DNA from: Streptomyces cucumeris
Lineage (GTDB): Bacteria > Actinomycetota > Actinomycetes > Streptomycetales > Streptomycetaceae
DNA: 64,000 nucleotides
Direction of reading: 5' to 3'
Assembly: GCF_024295805.1 (NCBI RefSeq)
Contig: NZ_JANCLX010000015.1
Coordinates: 91,860-155,859, forward strand
This document shows, piece by piece, positions 1 through 8,075 of this stretch (positions within the stretch are counted from its first letter, which is position 1; every line of letters starts with the position of its first letter). The position numbers and the translations under genes were made by a program. The notes under the pieces were generated by a model, which saw nothing but the letters and a program-made list of their open reading frames with translations, did not search any database and was not told the DNA's origin.

Positions 1-120
1 CCGCCGCCCCGCCTCCCGGGTGGGCGCGTATCCCGGTCGGGGTCTGGGGGCGGCCCGGCGCCCCCGGGCCGCAGCGACACCGTCCGTGCCGTGGGGCGGG
101 ACCCCATGGCACCGACGGAA

Positions 121-158
121 GCCCGCGCTCACCGGACCCTCCGCCGGTGGGCGCGGGC
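121..158 (-). terminator. Hairpin after heme oxygenase gene
   Basis: Inverted repeat with 15-nt arms (121-135 and 144-158) and an 8-nt loop; only one pair is a wobble. It lies 15 nt past the stop codon of the heme oxygenase gene. No T-tract follows on the minus strand, which is normal for high-GC actinobacteria. Bases 1-120 hold no feature I can support. Confidence 0.6.
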
Positions 159-173
159 TTCCCGTGCCGTCCC

Positions 174-842
174 TCACGCGCTGAGCGGGAACTCCTGCCC
201 CAACTCCCGGAAGACCGCGGTGTTCAGCGCGAAGGCCCGTCGGCACTCCTCGACCACGCGCTGCTTCTCCAGATCGTCCACCGGCAGCGCGTCCAGCAGT
301 GTGCGGTACTCGCGCTTGAACGCGGCCGGGTTGCCGATCTCCTCGAAGACGTAGAACCGCACTCCGTCGCCCTTGCGGGCAAAGCCCCATATCTTCTCCG
401 CCGTACCGCGGATGATCTGCCCGCCGGAGAGATCGCCGAGATAGCGGGTGTAGTGGTGGGCGACATAGCCCGCGGACCATTCCCGCACACACCACGCCAC
501 CCGCTCCGCGTACGCCCGGGTGGCGGGCAGCGGGACGAGCCCGGCCCGCCAGTCCGGCCCGCCGAGATGGCGCAGATCGCGCTCCAGTGCCTCGGTGCGG
601 ATCAGCTCGGGCCGGATGAACGGACCCGCCACCGGATCCGCCACCAGGGCCCCGGCGGCGGACTCCAGGGCGCGGTAGACGAACCAGAGCTGCTCGGTGT
701 AGCGCCGGTAGGCCGTCATGCCGAGGCGGCCCCCGAGCAGGTCGCTCATGAACGTCGAGTTCTCGGCCTCGGTGTGCGCCTCGTGCGAGGCGGTACGGAT
801 GAGCGTCGAGAACGGGGTCGGGGCGGCGGGTGCGGCGTCCAC
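174..842 (-). CDS. Heme oxygenase (biliverdin-producing)
   Basis: Opens heme to biliverdin, CO and free iron in the cytoplasm, usually to recover iron from heme. The 222 residues match the usual bacterial length. The proximal heme ligand is His23 in AHTEAENSTFMSDL, and the glycine-rich distal helix GDLSGGQ is at 136-142. The GTG start is chosen because GGAGG lies 6 nt upstream. It stands alone: a hairpin follows it, and the next gene upstream has its own promoter. An iron box starting 26 nt before the start codon predicts repression when iron is plentiful, which fits the function. Biliverdin formation, as opposed to another heme cleavage product, is inferred from the family. Confidence 0.93.
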   Translation of the reverse strand: MDAAPAAPTPFSTLIRTASHEAHTEAENSTFMSDLLGGRLGMTAYRRYTEQLWFVYRALESAAGALVADPVAGPFIRPELIRTEALERDLRHLGGPDWRAGLVPLPATRAYAERVAWCVREWSAGYVAHHYTRYLGDLSGGQIIRGTAEKIWGFARKGDGVRFYVFEEIGNPAAFKREYRTLLDALPVDDLEKQRVVEECRRAFALNTAVFRELGQEFPLSA

Positions 843-867
843 GGTGGACCTCCGGGTACCGGTACGA

Positions 868-886
868 GTAGGTTAGGCTTACCTAA
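868..886. promoter_or_regulatory. Iron box (DmdR1/IdeR-type operator)
   Basis: The 19 bp GTAGGTTAGGCTTACCTAA match the actinobacterial iron box consensus TTAGGTTAGGCTCACCTAA at 17 positions. The site is just upstream of the heme oxygenase start, where an Fe-loaded DtxR-family repressor would block transcription. The repressor gene is not in this window. Confidence 0.85.
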
Positions 887-1001
887 GCCGCTCGGTTCGC
901 CTACGTCAATGATTTCCCGACAGGCTGTCGGTAAACCCCCGCCCCGTACCGGTCAGGGCCCCGCGTCCACCGTCCGCTGCCCGCTTCCGGCGGCCCCGGG
1001 G

Positions 1002-1859
1002 CTACGGCAGGGTGAGGATCTCCGCGCCCGTCTCCGTCACCACCAGGGTGTGCTCGAACTGCGCCGTCCGCTTCCGGTCCTTGGTGACCACGGTCCAGCC
1101 GTCGTCCCACATGTCGTACTCATGGGTGCCCAGCGTCAGCATCGGCTCGATGGTGAAGGTCATCCCCGGCTTGATCTCGGTCGTGTGGTGCGGGCTGTCG
1201 TAGTGCGGAACGATCAGGCCCGAGTGGAACGAGGTGTTGATGCCGTGGCCGGTGAAGTCACGGACCACGCCGTAGCCGAACCGCTTGGCGTACGACTCGA
1301 TGACCCGGCCGATGATGTTGATCCGGCGGCCCGGCTTGACCGCCTTGATCGCGCGGTTGAGGGACTCCCGCGTCCGCTCGACCAGCAGCCGCGACTCCTC
1401 GTCCACCTCACCGCAGAGGTAGGTGGCGTTGTTGTCCCCGTGCACCCCGCCGATGTAGGCCGTGACGTCGAGGTTGACGATGTCGCCGTCGCGCAGCACG
1501 GTGCTGTCCGGGATGCCGTGGCAGATGACCTCGTTGAGCGAGGAGCACAGCGACTTGGGGAATCCGCGGTAGCCCAGCGTCGAGGGGTAGGCACCGTGGT
1601 CGCACATGTACTCGTGCGCCACCCGGTCCAGCTCGTCCGTGGTGACACCGGGCTCGATCAGCTTGGCGGCCTCCGCCATGGCACGGGCGGCGATCCGTCC
1701 CGCGATCCGCATCTTCTCGATCGTCTCGGCGTCCTGGACCTCGGGCCCGCTGTACGGCGTCGGGCTCTCCTTCCCGACGTACTCCGGACGCCGGATCGAG
1801 GTGGGAACGGGGCGGGTGGGGGAAAGCGTCCCCGGGACAAGAAGCGACTGGCCAGACAT
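1002..1859 (-). CDS. map: Type I methionine aminopeptidase
   Basis: Removes the initiator methionine from nascent proteins; a cytosolic two-metal enzyme of family M24A. The 285-residue product has all five metal ligands: Asp131 and Asp142 (HGDNNATY), His205 (GHGINTSFH), Glu238 (FTIEPML) and Glu269 (QFEHTLVV). His114 in CHGIPD is the usual substrate-side histidine. Residues 1-45 are an N-terminal extension common in actinobacterial paralogs. The frame stays open further upstream, but the ATG at 1859 fits best: it lies 7 nt downstream of a TACACT -10 box with no Shine-Dalgarno, so the mRNA is probably leaderless. Streptomyces often carry several map genes. Confidence 0.93.
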   Translation of the reverse strand: MSGQSLLVPGTLSPTRPVPTSIRRPEYVGKESPTPYSGPEVQDAETIEKMRIAGRIAARAMAEAAKLIEPGVTTDELDRVAHEYMCDHGAYPSTLGYRGFPKSLCSSLNEVICHGIPDSTVLRDGDIVNLDVTAYIGGVHGDNNATYLCGEVDEESRLLVERTRESLNRAIKAVKPGRRINIIGRVIESYAKRFGYGVVRDFTGHGINTSFHSGLIVPHYDSPHHTTEIKPGMTFTIEPMLTLGTHEYDMWDDGWTVVTKDRKRTAQFEHTLVVTETGAEILTLP

Positions 1860-1866
1860 ATCAGCG

Positions 1867-1872
1867 AGTGTA
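1867..1872 (-). promoter_or_regulatory. -10 element for leaderless map transcript
   Basis: TACACT on the minus strand, 7 nt before the map ATG, fits TANNNT at the distance expected for transcription starting at the A of ATG. The -35 region is weak. nadE in this window has the same hexamer 6 nt before its GTG. Confidence 0.5.
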
Positions 1873-1950
1873 TCGGCGGCGCATCGGGCAGCATGGCCGC
1901 AAGGGCAACGCCGCAGTGCGCGACGGCGCGCGCGGAGGACGGAGAGCGGG

Positions 1951-2169
1951 ATGGCGCTGTTCAAGAAGAAGGCCGAGGGCAAGCCGGGCGAATGGTACTA
2001 CTGCCTCAAGCACGGCACGGTCGAGGAGGGCCCGGAGTGCCGCGCCGCCGACCGCATGGGGCCGTACGCCAGCCGCGAGGAGGCCGGGCACGCGATGGAG
2101 ACCGCGCGCGAGCGGAACGAGGAGTGGCAGAACGACCCCCGCTGGCAGAACGAGCCGCGGGAGGACTGA
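1951..2169 (+). CDS. Small conserved protein (72 aa), aromatic/acidic
   Basis: 72-residue soluble protein starting MALFKKKAEGKPGEWYYC, with a DRMGPYASREEAGHAMETA segment that looks like a SPOR-type fold fragment, and a Trp/Asn-rich acidic tail. GGAGG is 11 nt before the ATG. It is divergent from map, 91 nt apart. I recall similar small proteins next to map in other Streptomyces, often labelled SPOR-domain or hypothetical. Its function is unknown; the two cysteines (in YYC and PEC) may be worth noting. Confidence 0.75.
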   Translation: MALFKKKAEGKPGEWYYCLKHGTVEEGPECRAADRMGPYASREEAGHAMETARERNEEWQNDPRWQNEPRED

Positions 2170-2194
2170 CCCCCGACCCGCCCCCGTACCCGGA

Positions 2195-3484
2195 TCAGGC
2201 CGGGGCGGGGGCCGCCTCGCGGACCTCGCGCGCATGCTCGTCGGTGCGGACGTCGTAGGTCATCAGCCGGGGCAGGGTCAGCGCCAGCAGGCCCACGGAG
2301 ACCACGCACGCCACCCCGCCCGACCACACCGCCGCCCGCACCCCGGTGAGCCCGGCGACGGTGCCCGCCCGGACCTGGCCGAGCTGCGGCCCGGTCGCGT
2401 AGGACAGCAGCTCGATACCGGCCAGCCGGCCGCGCAGCCGGTTGGGGATGGTCTGGTTCCAGATCGTGGCGCGGAACAGTCCGCTGATCATGTCGCCGCC
2501 GCCCGCCACCGCGAGGCAGAGCAGCACCAGCCAGACGTTGTCCAGCCAGCCCGCCGCGGCCATCGCCAGCCCCCACACCGCGGCGCCCAGCGCCACCATC
2601 CGGCCGTGCCGGTGGATCCGGGAGGTCCAGCCGCTGGTCAGGGTGACCACCATCGAGCCGACCGACCCCGCCGCGTACATCAACCCCAGGGCCCAGGGCG
2701 CGTCCAGGTCATCGGCGAGGAAGGGGAAGATCGCGTTCGGGAAGGCGAAGAACATCGCGACCATGTCCACCGCGTAGGTGCCCAGCAGTTCCTTGCGCCC
2801 CCAGGCGTAGCGGGCGCCCTCGGCGATGGCGCGCAGCGATGGCGGCTCGGCGTCGTGGGCGGGCGGCGCCGGGGACAGTCCGAAGGCGAGCAGGACGGAG
2901 ACGGCGAAGGTGAGCAGGTCCAGGCCGTAGGCGAGAGGCAGTCCGGCATAGGCCACGACCACACCGGCGAGCGAGGGGCCCGCGATCGCCGAGAGCTGCC
3001 AGCGCATCGAGTTGAGCGCGGCGGCGGCCGTGAGCTGGTCGTGCGGCACGATCCGGGCGGTGACCGCGTCGATGGCCGGACGCTGGATGCCGACGAGCGC
3101 GCTGGTCAGCGCGGCGACCACATACAGCGGCCAGATCATGGGGTCCGGCAGCAGGCTGTTGACCAGCAGGACGGCGGCGAGCACCCCGAGCCCGGCCTCG
3201 GTGAGCAGGATCAGCTTCCGGCGGTCCAGGGCGTCCGCGAGCGCTCCGCCGTAGAGCCCGAAGACGATCAGCGGTACCAGTTCGACCGCGCCGATGGCAC
3301 CGACCGCGAAGGCCGAACCGGTCAGCTCCTTGATCTGGAGGGGCAGCGCCACCAGCGACAGGAAGCTGCCGAAGGCGGTCACCAGCCCGGCGGTCCACAT
3401 CAGGCGGAAGTCACGGGAGGAGCGCCAGGGCGCGAGGTCGGGGAGGAGGGCGCGCTTGCGCGCTCGGTCATCTGTGGGGGTCAC
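2195..3484 (-). CDS. MFS transporter, EntS/MFS_3-like exporter
   Basis: 429-residue membrane protein with about 12 hydrophobic segments. The loop motif GGALADALDRRK (residues ~80-91) matches motif A of major facilitator proteins, and the whole sequence resembles the MFS_3 group that includes the enterobactin exporter EntS. The N-terminus (MTPTDDRARKRALLPDL) is cytoplasmic and charged. GTG start; no strong Shine-Dalgarno is visible. It is convergent with the small gene at 1951-2169 and downstream of the gene at 3550-4155 on the same strand. Substrate unknown; a role in siderophore export is possible but not shown. Confidence 0.85.
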   Translation of the reverse strand: MTPTDDRARKRALLPDLAPWRSSRDFRLMWTAGLVTAFGSFLSLVALPLQIKELTGSAFAVGAIGAVELVPLIVFGLYGGALADALDRRKLILLTEAGLGVLAAVLLVNSLLPDPMIWPLYVVAALTSALVGIQRPAIDAVTARIVPHDQLTAAAALNSMRWQLSAIAGPSLAGVVVAYAGLPLAYGLDLLTFAVSVLLAFGLSPAPPAHDAEPPSLRAIAEGARYAWGRKELLGTYAVDMVAMFFAFPNAIFPFLADDLDAPWALGLMYAAGSVGSMVVTLTSGWTSRIHRHGRMVALGAAVWGLAMAAAGWLDNVWLVLLCLAVAGGGDMISGLFRATIWNQTIPNRLRGRLAGIELLSYATGPQLGQVRAGTVAGLTGVRAAVWSGGVACVVSVGLLALTLPRLMTYDVRTDEHAREVREAAPAPA

Positions 3485-3549
3485 AACGGTTCATCGTGCG
3501 ATGTGACCCGCCCGCCGGGCAACCGAATATCGGCCTGTCGGCATCGGCC

Positions 3550-4155
3550 TCACCAGCGGGGCGGCGGCGGAGCCGTCAGCCGTTCGGCCAGCCGTGCCAG
3601 CCGGTCGCCGAAGCGGCGGCGGCCCGGCCGGGCGGGGAGGCTGTTCTCCCCGGCCGCCGCGCTCACCAGGTGCTGCACGGTGTCGAGGTCGAGCCCGGCA
3701 TCCCCGGGCACGGCCAGCGCATCATGGGCCAGGGTGTGCAGCTCGCTGTCGCCGCCGTCGAGCGCGAGGACGGTCGCGCCGCCCCGGCGTGCGTCGTTCA
3801 CCCGCTCCAGCAGGCCCGCCCCGGGGTCGCCCGGGGTGACGACCAGCAGTGTCTCGCCGCGTCCGGCGCCCTCCAGCCGTCCGAGCCCCACGGACAGATG
3901 GGCCGGGACCGGGCCGTCCGGCACCCGGTGGCGGACCAGGGTGGGGGACAGCTCGGGCAGTCCGGACCAGGCGGCCTCGTCATCGAGGTGCGCGGCCAGA
4001 TGCCAGGGCTCGTACTCCTCGCTGCCGATCAGCAGCAGTCCGCCCTCCCGCGGTCCCACCGAGGCCCGCAGCGATCCGGCGAAACGGCGGGTGGTCTGCA
4101 ACCACTCGGTCCCGGCGAGCACTTCGCGCAGCAGCGCGACCCGTACGGCATCCAT
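3550..4155 (-). CDS. Conserved hypothetical protein (201 aa)
   Basis: Soluble 201-residue protein with no recognised catalytic motif. It has an alternating hydrophobic pattern (GGLLLIGSEEYEPWHLAAHL, ETLLVVTPGDPGAGLL, GGATVLALDGGDSELHTLAHD) resembling a Rossmann/SIS-like alpha-beta fold: the 'possible danger' order of strand, loop and helix of phosphosugar-binding domains. This is a weak resemblance. The C-terminus is Arg/Pro-rich. Same strand as the MFS gene (65 nt apart), so possibly co-transcribed. Its codon usage is that of its neighbours. Confidence 0.65.
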   Translation of the reverse strand: MDAVRVALLREVLAGTEWLQTTRRFAGSLRASVGPREGGLLLIGSEEYEPWHLAAHLDDEAAWSGLPELSPTLVRHRVPDGPVPAHLSVGLGRLEGAGRGETLLVVTPGDPGAGLLERVNDARRGGATVLALDGGDSELHTLAHDALAVPGDAGLDLDTVQHLVSAAAGENSLPARPGRRRFGDRLARLAERLTAPPPPRW

Positions 4156-4209
4156 GGCAACCGCATCCTGCCGGGGCGGGCGGTGCGGCAGCGGCGGTTC
4201 GCGCCGGTG

Positions 4210-4410
4210 TCACCCCTTCGAGCGGCGGCTTCCGTTCAGCCCCAGATAGCCGGCGTAGAGAAGCTGGACGACACCGAGGCAGGCCACCACCATCGCGGTC
4301 TTGAACTCATTGACGAAGGGGATGTCGAGCTCCCCGTCCAGCAGCCACAGGATCGCTCCACCGGCGAGGGTGAGTGCGCCTTCGAGGAAGTTCTTGGGGG
4401 CCGGGGCCAT
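4210..4410 (-). CDS. Small two-helix membrane protein (DUF5708-like)
   Basis: 66 residues with two membrane segments (about 12-24 and 39-58) joined by an acidic loop (DGELDIPFVNEFK), and a basic tail GSRRSKG. AAGGA lies 7-8 nt before the ATG. It resembles small actinobacterial membrane proteins that I recall as DUF5708; no function is known. It is 54 nt upstream of the 201-residue hypothetical gene, on the same strand. Confidence 0.65.
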   Translation of the reverse strand: MAPAPKNFLEGALTLAGGAILWLLDGELDIPFVNEFKTAMVVACLGVVQLLYAGYLGLNGSRRSKG

Positions 4411-4593
4411 GGTGGGAATCCTTACGCGTGGTGGGGGACGGAACGGAGTTCACGCTATGGCCGTGCCACCGACCGCTCCTCGGCCCCGCGGAGGAGATCA
4501 TTTCGGTCCGCCGTCCGTCGTCGGGAGGACCCCGGCTCCTCCTGGCCGCTTGAGGCCCGGACCCGCCATCGCCAACTGTTCATGTGCCGTCCC

Positions 4594-4622
4594 TTGACGG
4601 TGTGTTGGACAAACCCTAAGGT
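4594..4622 (+). promoter_or_regulatory. Promoter of sialidase-ABC operon
   Basis: TTGACG (4594-4599) and TAAGGT (4617-4622) are separated by 17 bp, close to the consensus for the main vegetative sigma factor. The expected transcription start is near 4629, just before the inverted repeat at 4635-4651 and about 70 nt before the sialidase ATG. Confidence 0.6.
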
Positions 4623-4634
4623 CACCGCACACAA

Positions 4635-4651
4635 GGGACGTCCTACGTCCC
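4635..4651. promoter_or_regulatory. Perfect inverted repeat: operator or attenuator
   Basis: GGGACGT-CCT-ACGTCCC has perfect 7-bp arms and a 3-nt centre. It starts 13 bp after the -10 box, a standard position for a repressor roadblock. It is also followed by ATTTTT, so the RNA could form a short terminator hairpin. No candidate regulator gene lies next to it. Confidence 0.5.
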
Positions 4652-4699
4652 ATTTTTCCGGCTCGGTACTCGATTGCGACGGGGCATCGGGAGGGTCTG

Positions 4700-5824
4700 A
4701 TGGCGAACGGCGCGGCGGTCCGCCCGTACGAGATGTCCGTCCCCTACCGGGCGGGGACCGGGGGATACGCGAGTTACCGGATCCCGGCGGTGGTGCTGAC
4801 CCGCGCCGGGACGCTCCTCGCCTTCGCCGAAGGGCGGGTGGGCTCCTCCGCCGACCACGGTGACATCGACCTGGTGGTCAGAGGGTCCGCCGACGGCGGG
4901 CGCACCTGGGGCGCGTTACGGGTCGTCACCCGCAACGGCGGCGGTACGGCGGGCAATCCGGCCCCCGTGGTCCTCACCGGCGGCGCCCATGACGGCCGGA
5001 TCGTCCTGGTGCAGGTGCACAGCGCCGCGTCCGCCACCGAGGACCGGATCCGGCGCGGTGAGGTCTCCGCGGCCGACGGACGGCGGGTGTGGGTCGTCCA
5101 CAGCGATGACGACGGCGCCACCTGGAGCGCACCGCGCGAGATCACCCAGCAGACCAAACGGCCCGGATGGCGCTGGTACGCCACCACCCCCGGCCACGCC
5201 CTCCAACTGCGCCACGGACCCCATGCGGGCCGGATCGTGGTCCCGGCCAACCACTCGACTCCACCGACCGTCCCCGGCGACGACGGGACCGAGGGCCGCT
5301 ACAACTGCGGACATGCGCTGCTCAGCGATGACGAGGGCGCGACCTGGCGGATCGGGTACGTGGACGACAACCCCGACGGCTACGTCAACGTCAACGAGAC
5401 GACCGCCGCCGAACTGCCCGACGGCACCCTCTACTTCAACACCCGCACCGAGGCGAACGCCCCCGGCACCCGGGCCGACGCCCGTTCGCTGGACGGCGGC
5501 ACCACGCTGACCGCCCCCTTCCGCCCGCAGGCCGGGCTGGTCACCCCGGTCGTGGAGGGCTGTGTACTGCACCCGGGCACCCCGGACGTGCTGCTGTACT
5601 CCGGCCCGGCCGCCCCCGGGCACCGGGCGCTGATGACGGTGCGGGCCAGCCGGGACGGCGGGGTCACCTGGCGGCCGGTGCACACCGTGGACGGGCTGCC
5701 CGCCGCCTATTCGGACCTGGTCCGGCTCGATGAGCACACGGTCGGACTGCTCTACGAGACCGGCGACTTCAGCGCCTACTCGACCATCACGTTCCGGCGC
5801 ATTCCGATGGAGGAGCTGGTATGA
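4700..5824 (+). CDS. Exo-alpha-sialidase, GH33-like, no signal peptide
   Basis: Predicted to release terminal sialic acid from glycans. The 374 residues contain the RIP motif (YRIP, 26-29), four Asp boxes of form S-x-D-x-G-x-T-W (SADGGRTW, SDDDGATW, SDDEGATW, SRDGGVTW), a conserved glutamate segment (AAELPDGTLYFNTR) and the tyrosine/glutamate end motif (YSDLVRL...GLLYE). There is no signal peptide or membrane segment, so it probably works inside the cell on imported oligosaccharides. GGGAGG precedes the ATG by 6 nt. Its stop overlaps the next gene's start (ATGA), so it heads a four-gene operon with a sugar ABC importer. Specificity for sialic acid over another nonulosonic or related sugar is inferred. 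Confidence 0.85.
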   Translation: MANGAAVRPYEMSVPYRAGTGGYASYRIPAVVLTRAGTLLAFAEGRVGSSADHGDIDLVVRGSADGGRTWGALRVVTRNGGGTAGNPAPVVLTGGAHDGRIVLVQVHSAASATEDRIRRGEVSAADGRRVWVVHSDDDGATWSAPREITQQTKRPGWRWYATTPGHALQLRHGPHAGRIVVPANHSTPPTVPGDDGTEGRYNCGHALLSDDEGATWRIGYVDDNPDGYVNVNETTAAELPDGTLYFNTRTEANAPGTRADARSLDGGTTLTAPFRPQAGLVTPVVEGCVLHPGTPDVLLYSGPAAPGHRALMTVRASRDGGVTWRPVHTVDGLPAAYSDLVRLDEHTVGLLYETGDFSAYSTITFRRIPMEELV

Positions 5825-7158
5825 GCGCATCAGACGCACAGGGACCGGGGACACCGCGCCGCGCCGTCCTCGGCGGAGCGGCCGCCGTGGCCGCCGGGTT
5901 CGCCCTGACGGGCTGTGGTTCGGACGACGACGGCGAGCCCGAGGGCCGTAAGAAGGGCGAGAAGATCACCCTCACCTTCTGGTCCTGGGTGCCGGGCATC
6001 GACAAGCCCGTCGCCCTGTGGAACCGCCGCCATCCCGAGGTGCGGGTCGAGGTCGAGAAGGTCTCGGCGGTCGACGGTGCGCAGTACGCGAAGATGCACG
6101 CCGCCATCAAGGCGGGCAAGCCGCCGGACCTCGGCCAGATCGAGTACCCCGTCGTCCCCAGCTTCCTCATCGACAACGGTCTCCTCGACCTCACCCGGTA
6201 CGGGGTGGCCGCCCACAAGGACCGGTTCATCGGCTGGCAGTGGCAGCAGTCCGTCTTCGGCAAGGCCGTCTACGCCGTACCCCAGGCGTCCGGTCCGATG
6301 GGGCTGTTCCTGCGCCGGGACCTCTTCGACAAGTGGGCCATCGAACCCCCCGCCACCTGGGACGACTACGCCGAAGCCGCCGAGGCGGTCCGCCGGAGGG
6401 GCGCCTGGATCGAGACCTTCTCGGCCACCAACGGCAACCGCTTCGCCGGACTCGCCTGGCAGGCCGGGGCGCGCTGGTTCCGCACCGAGGGCGACACCTG
6501 GGTCGTCTCCCTCGACGACGAACCCACCCGGAAGGTCGCCGACTACTGGGACGACCTGGTCCGGCAGAAGCTGATCAAGACCATTCCGGACCGGCAGAAC
6601 GCCTGGTACAAGGACATTCAGACCGGAGCCATGGCCTCCTGGCTCGGCGCAAGCTGGGGGGACGCGCTGCTCGTCGGCAACGCGCCCCGGACCGCCGGGA
6701 AGTGGCGGGTGGCGCCCATGCCGCAGTGGGAGAAGGGCGGCCACGCCCACGCCAACTGGGGCGGTTCCACCACCGCCGTCTTCGCCGGGACCAGGTACCC
6801 GAAGGACGCCCTGGAGTTCGCCATCTGGCTCAACACCGACCCCGACTCCATCGCGCTGCTGATCGAGAACGGCTATGGCACCCCCGGCGCGAAGAAGGGC
6901 TACGCCACCTCCGACCTCGATGTGCACAAGGACTTCTTCGGCGGTCAGACCTACAGCCGGGTCTTCGCGGAGGCGAGCCGGGGCGTGGACACCAGCTGGC
7001 GCTGGGGACCGGCCACCGACACCCTCTACCAGCGGCTCGGCGACGCCTTCACCGCCGCCGTCGGCAACGGCGGCAGCTTCCGTTCCGCCCTGGCCAAGGT
7101 GCAGGGCGAGACGGTCTGGGACCTCAAGGAAAAGGGCCTGAAGGCGGAGGCCGGGTGA
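5821..7158 (+). CDS. ABC transporter sugar-binding lipoprotein
   Basis: 445-residue extracellular solute-binding protein of family 1. The N-terminus has twin arginines (TPRRAVLGGAAAV) and a lipobox LTGC with Cys32, so it is probably exported, perhaps by Tat, and anchored outside the membrane. The mature start TLTFWSWVPGIDK is typical of carbohydrate-binding proteins. It overlaps the sialidase gene by 4 nt and the next permease gene (GTGA). The ligand is inferred to be a sialylated or related oligosaccharide from the operon context. No ATPase gene is present; Streptomyces sugar importers commonly share the MsiK ATPase encoded elsewhere. Confidence 0.88.
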   Translation: MSASDAQGPGTPRRAVLGGAAAVAAGFALTGCGSDDDGEPEGRKKGEKITLTFWSWVPGIDKPVALWNRRHPEVRVEVEKVSAVDGAQYAKMHAAIKAGKPPDLGQIEYPVVPSFLIDNGLLDLTRYGVAAHKDRFIGWQWQQSVFGKAVYAVPQASGPMGLFLRRDLFDKWAIEPPATWDDYAEAAEAVRRRGAWIETFSATNGNRFAGLAWQAGARWFRTEGDTWVVSLDDEPTRKVADYWDDLVRQKLIKTIPDRQNAWYKDIQTGAMASWLGASWGDALLVGNAPRTAGKWRVAPMPQWEKGGHAHANWGGSTTAVFAGTRYPKDALEFAIWLNTDPDSIALLIENGYGTPGAKKGYATSDLDVHKDFFGGQTYSRVFAEASRGVDTSWRWGPATDTLYQRLGDAFTAAVGNGGSFRSALAKVQGETVWDLKEKGLKAEAG

Positions 7159-8075
7159 AACGGCCCACCCGGACGGAGATCCGCGGTGCGCGGGCGGCGG
7201 CCGGATTCCTGCTGCCGTTCCTCGCGCTGTTCCTCTTCTGCTTCATCGCACCCATCGGCTACGCCCTCTACGAGAGCGTGCTGAAGACCGAGCGCACCGG
7301 CGCGCTGGGCCTCGGCGGTGAGACCCGTGAGGTGTGGGCGGGCTTCTCCAACTACGCCCACGCGCTGGAGGACGACCGGTTCACCACCGGATTCGGCCGG
7401 GTGCTGCTCTTCGGGGCGGTGCAGATCCCGTTGATGATCGCCTTCGCCACCGCGCTCGCCCTGCTGCTGGAGGCGGCGTCGGCGCGCTGGGTCGGGTTCT
7501 TCCGGACCGCGTTCTTCCTGCCCTACGGCGTCCCCGGGGTGATCGCGTCCATCCTGTGGGGCTTCCTCTACGTCCCCGGGATCAGCCCGCTGGTGGAACT
7601 GGCCGACGCGGCGGGCTGGGAGGTGGACTTCCTGGGCCGCTCCGCCGTGCTGTGGTCCATCGCCAACATCGTCACCTGGCAGTTCACCGGCTACAACATG
7701 CTGGTGCTGATCGCCCAGCTCAAGGCCGTCCCCGGCGAGCTGTACGAGGCGGCGCGGATCGACGGGGCGAGCGCCTGGCAGGTGGCCCGGCACATCAAAC
7801 TGCCGCTGATCCGGCCCGCCTTGGTGCTCACCACCGTCTTCAGCCTGATCGGCACCCTCCAGCTCTTCGCCGAGCCCAAGGTGCTCAAACCGCTCAGCAA
7901 CTCCATCGACTCCGGCTACACCCCCAATCTCGCCGCCTACAACGAGGCGTTCACCAGCAACAACCAGCACATCGCGGCGGCGGAGGCGGTGCTGCTCGCG
8001 CTGGTGGCGTGTGTGCTGTCCTTCGGCTTCCTCCGGCTGGTGGGACAGCGCGGAAGGGACGGTGAGGACAGATGA
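7155..8075 (+). CDS. ABC sugar permease (MalF type)
   Basis: 306-residue integral membrane subunit with six predicted helices. The EAA loop is YEAARIDGASAWQVARHIKL, which docks the ATPase. The GTG start at 7155 overlaps the stop of the binding-protein gene (GTGA), which indicates coupled translation; any earlier start would overlap the upstream gene deeply. The first helix starts at about residue 14. It forms a heterodimer with the next gene product to move the sugar delivered by the lipoprotein. Confidence 0.88.
   Translation: MKRPTRTEIRGARAAAGFLLPFLALFLFCFIAPIGYALYESVLKTERTGALGLGGETREVWAGFSNYAHALEDDRFTTGFGRVLLFGAVQIPLMIAFATALALLLEAASARWVGFFRTAFFLPYGVPGVIASILWGFLYVPGISPLVELADAAGWEVDFLGRSAVLWSIANIVTWQFTGYNMLVLIAQLKAVPGELYEAARIDGASAWQVARHIKLPLIRPALVLTTVFSLIGTLQLFAEPKVLKPLSNSIDSGYTPNLAAYNEAFTSNNQHIAAAEAVLLALVACVLSFGFLRLVGQRGRDGEDR

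Noticed and set aside
1..120. Possible partial gene at the left edge
   Set aside because: No frame shows a recognisable protein or start/stop context in the 120 bases available.
3485..3549. Possible promoter in the gap before the MFS_3 gene
   Set aside because: No hexamers with acceptable spacing could be fixed; co-transcription with the upstream gene is as likely.
5787..6927. Long minus-strand frames opposite the sugar-binding lipoprotein gene
   Set aside because: Shadow frames of a real gene with lipobox, family motifs and overlapping neighbours.
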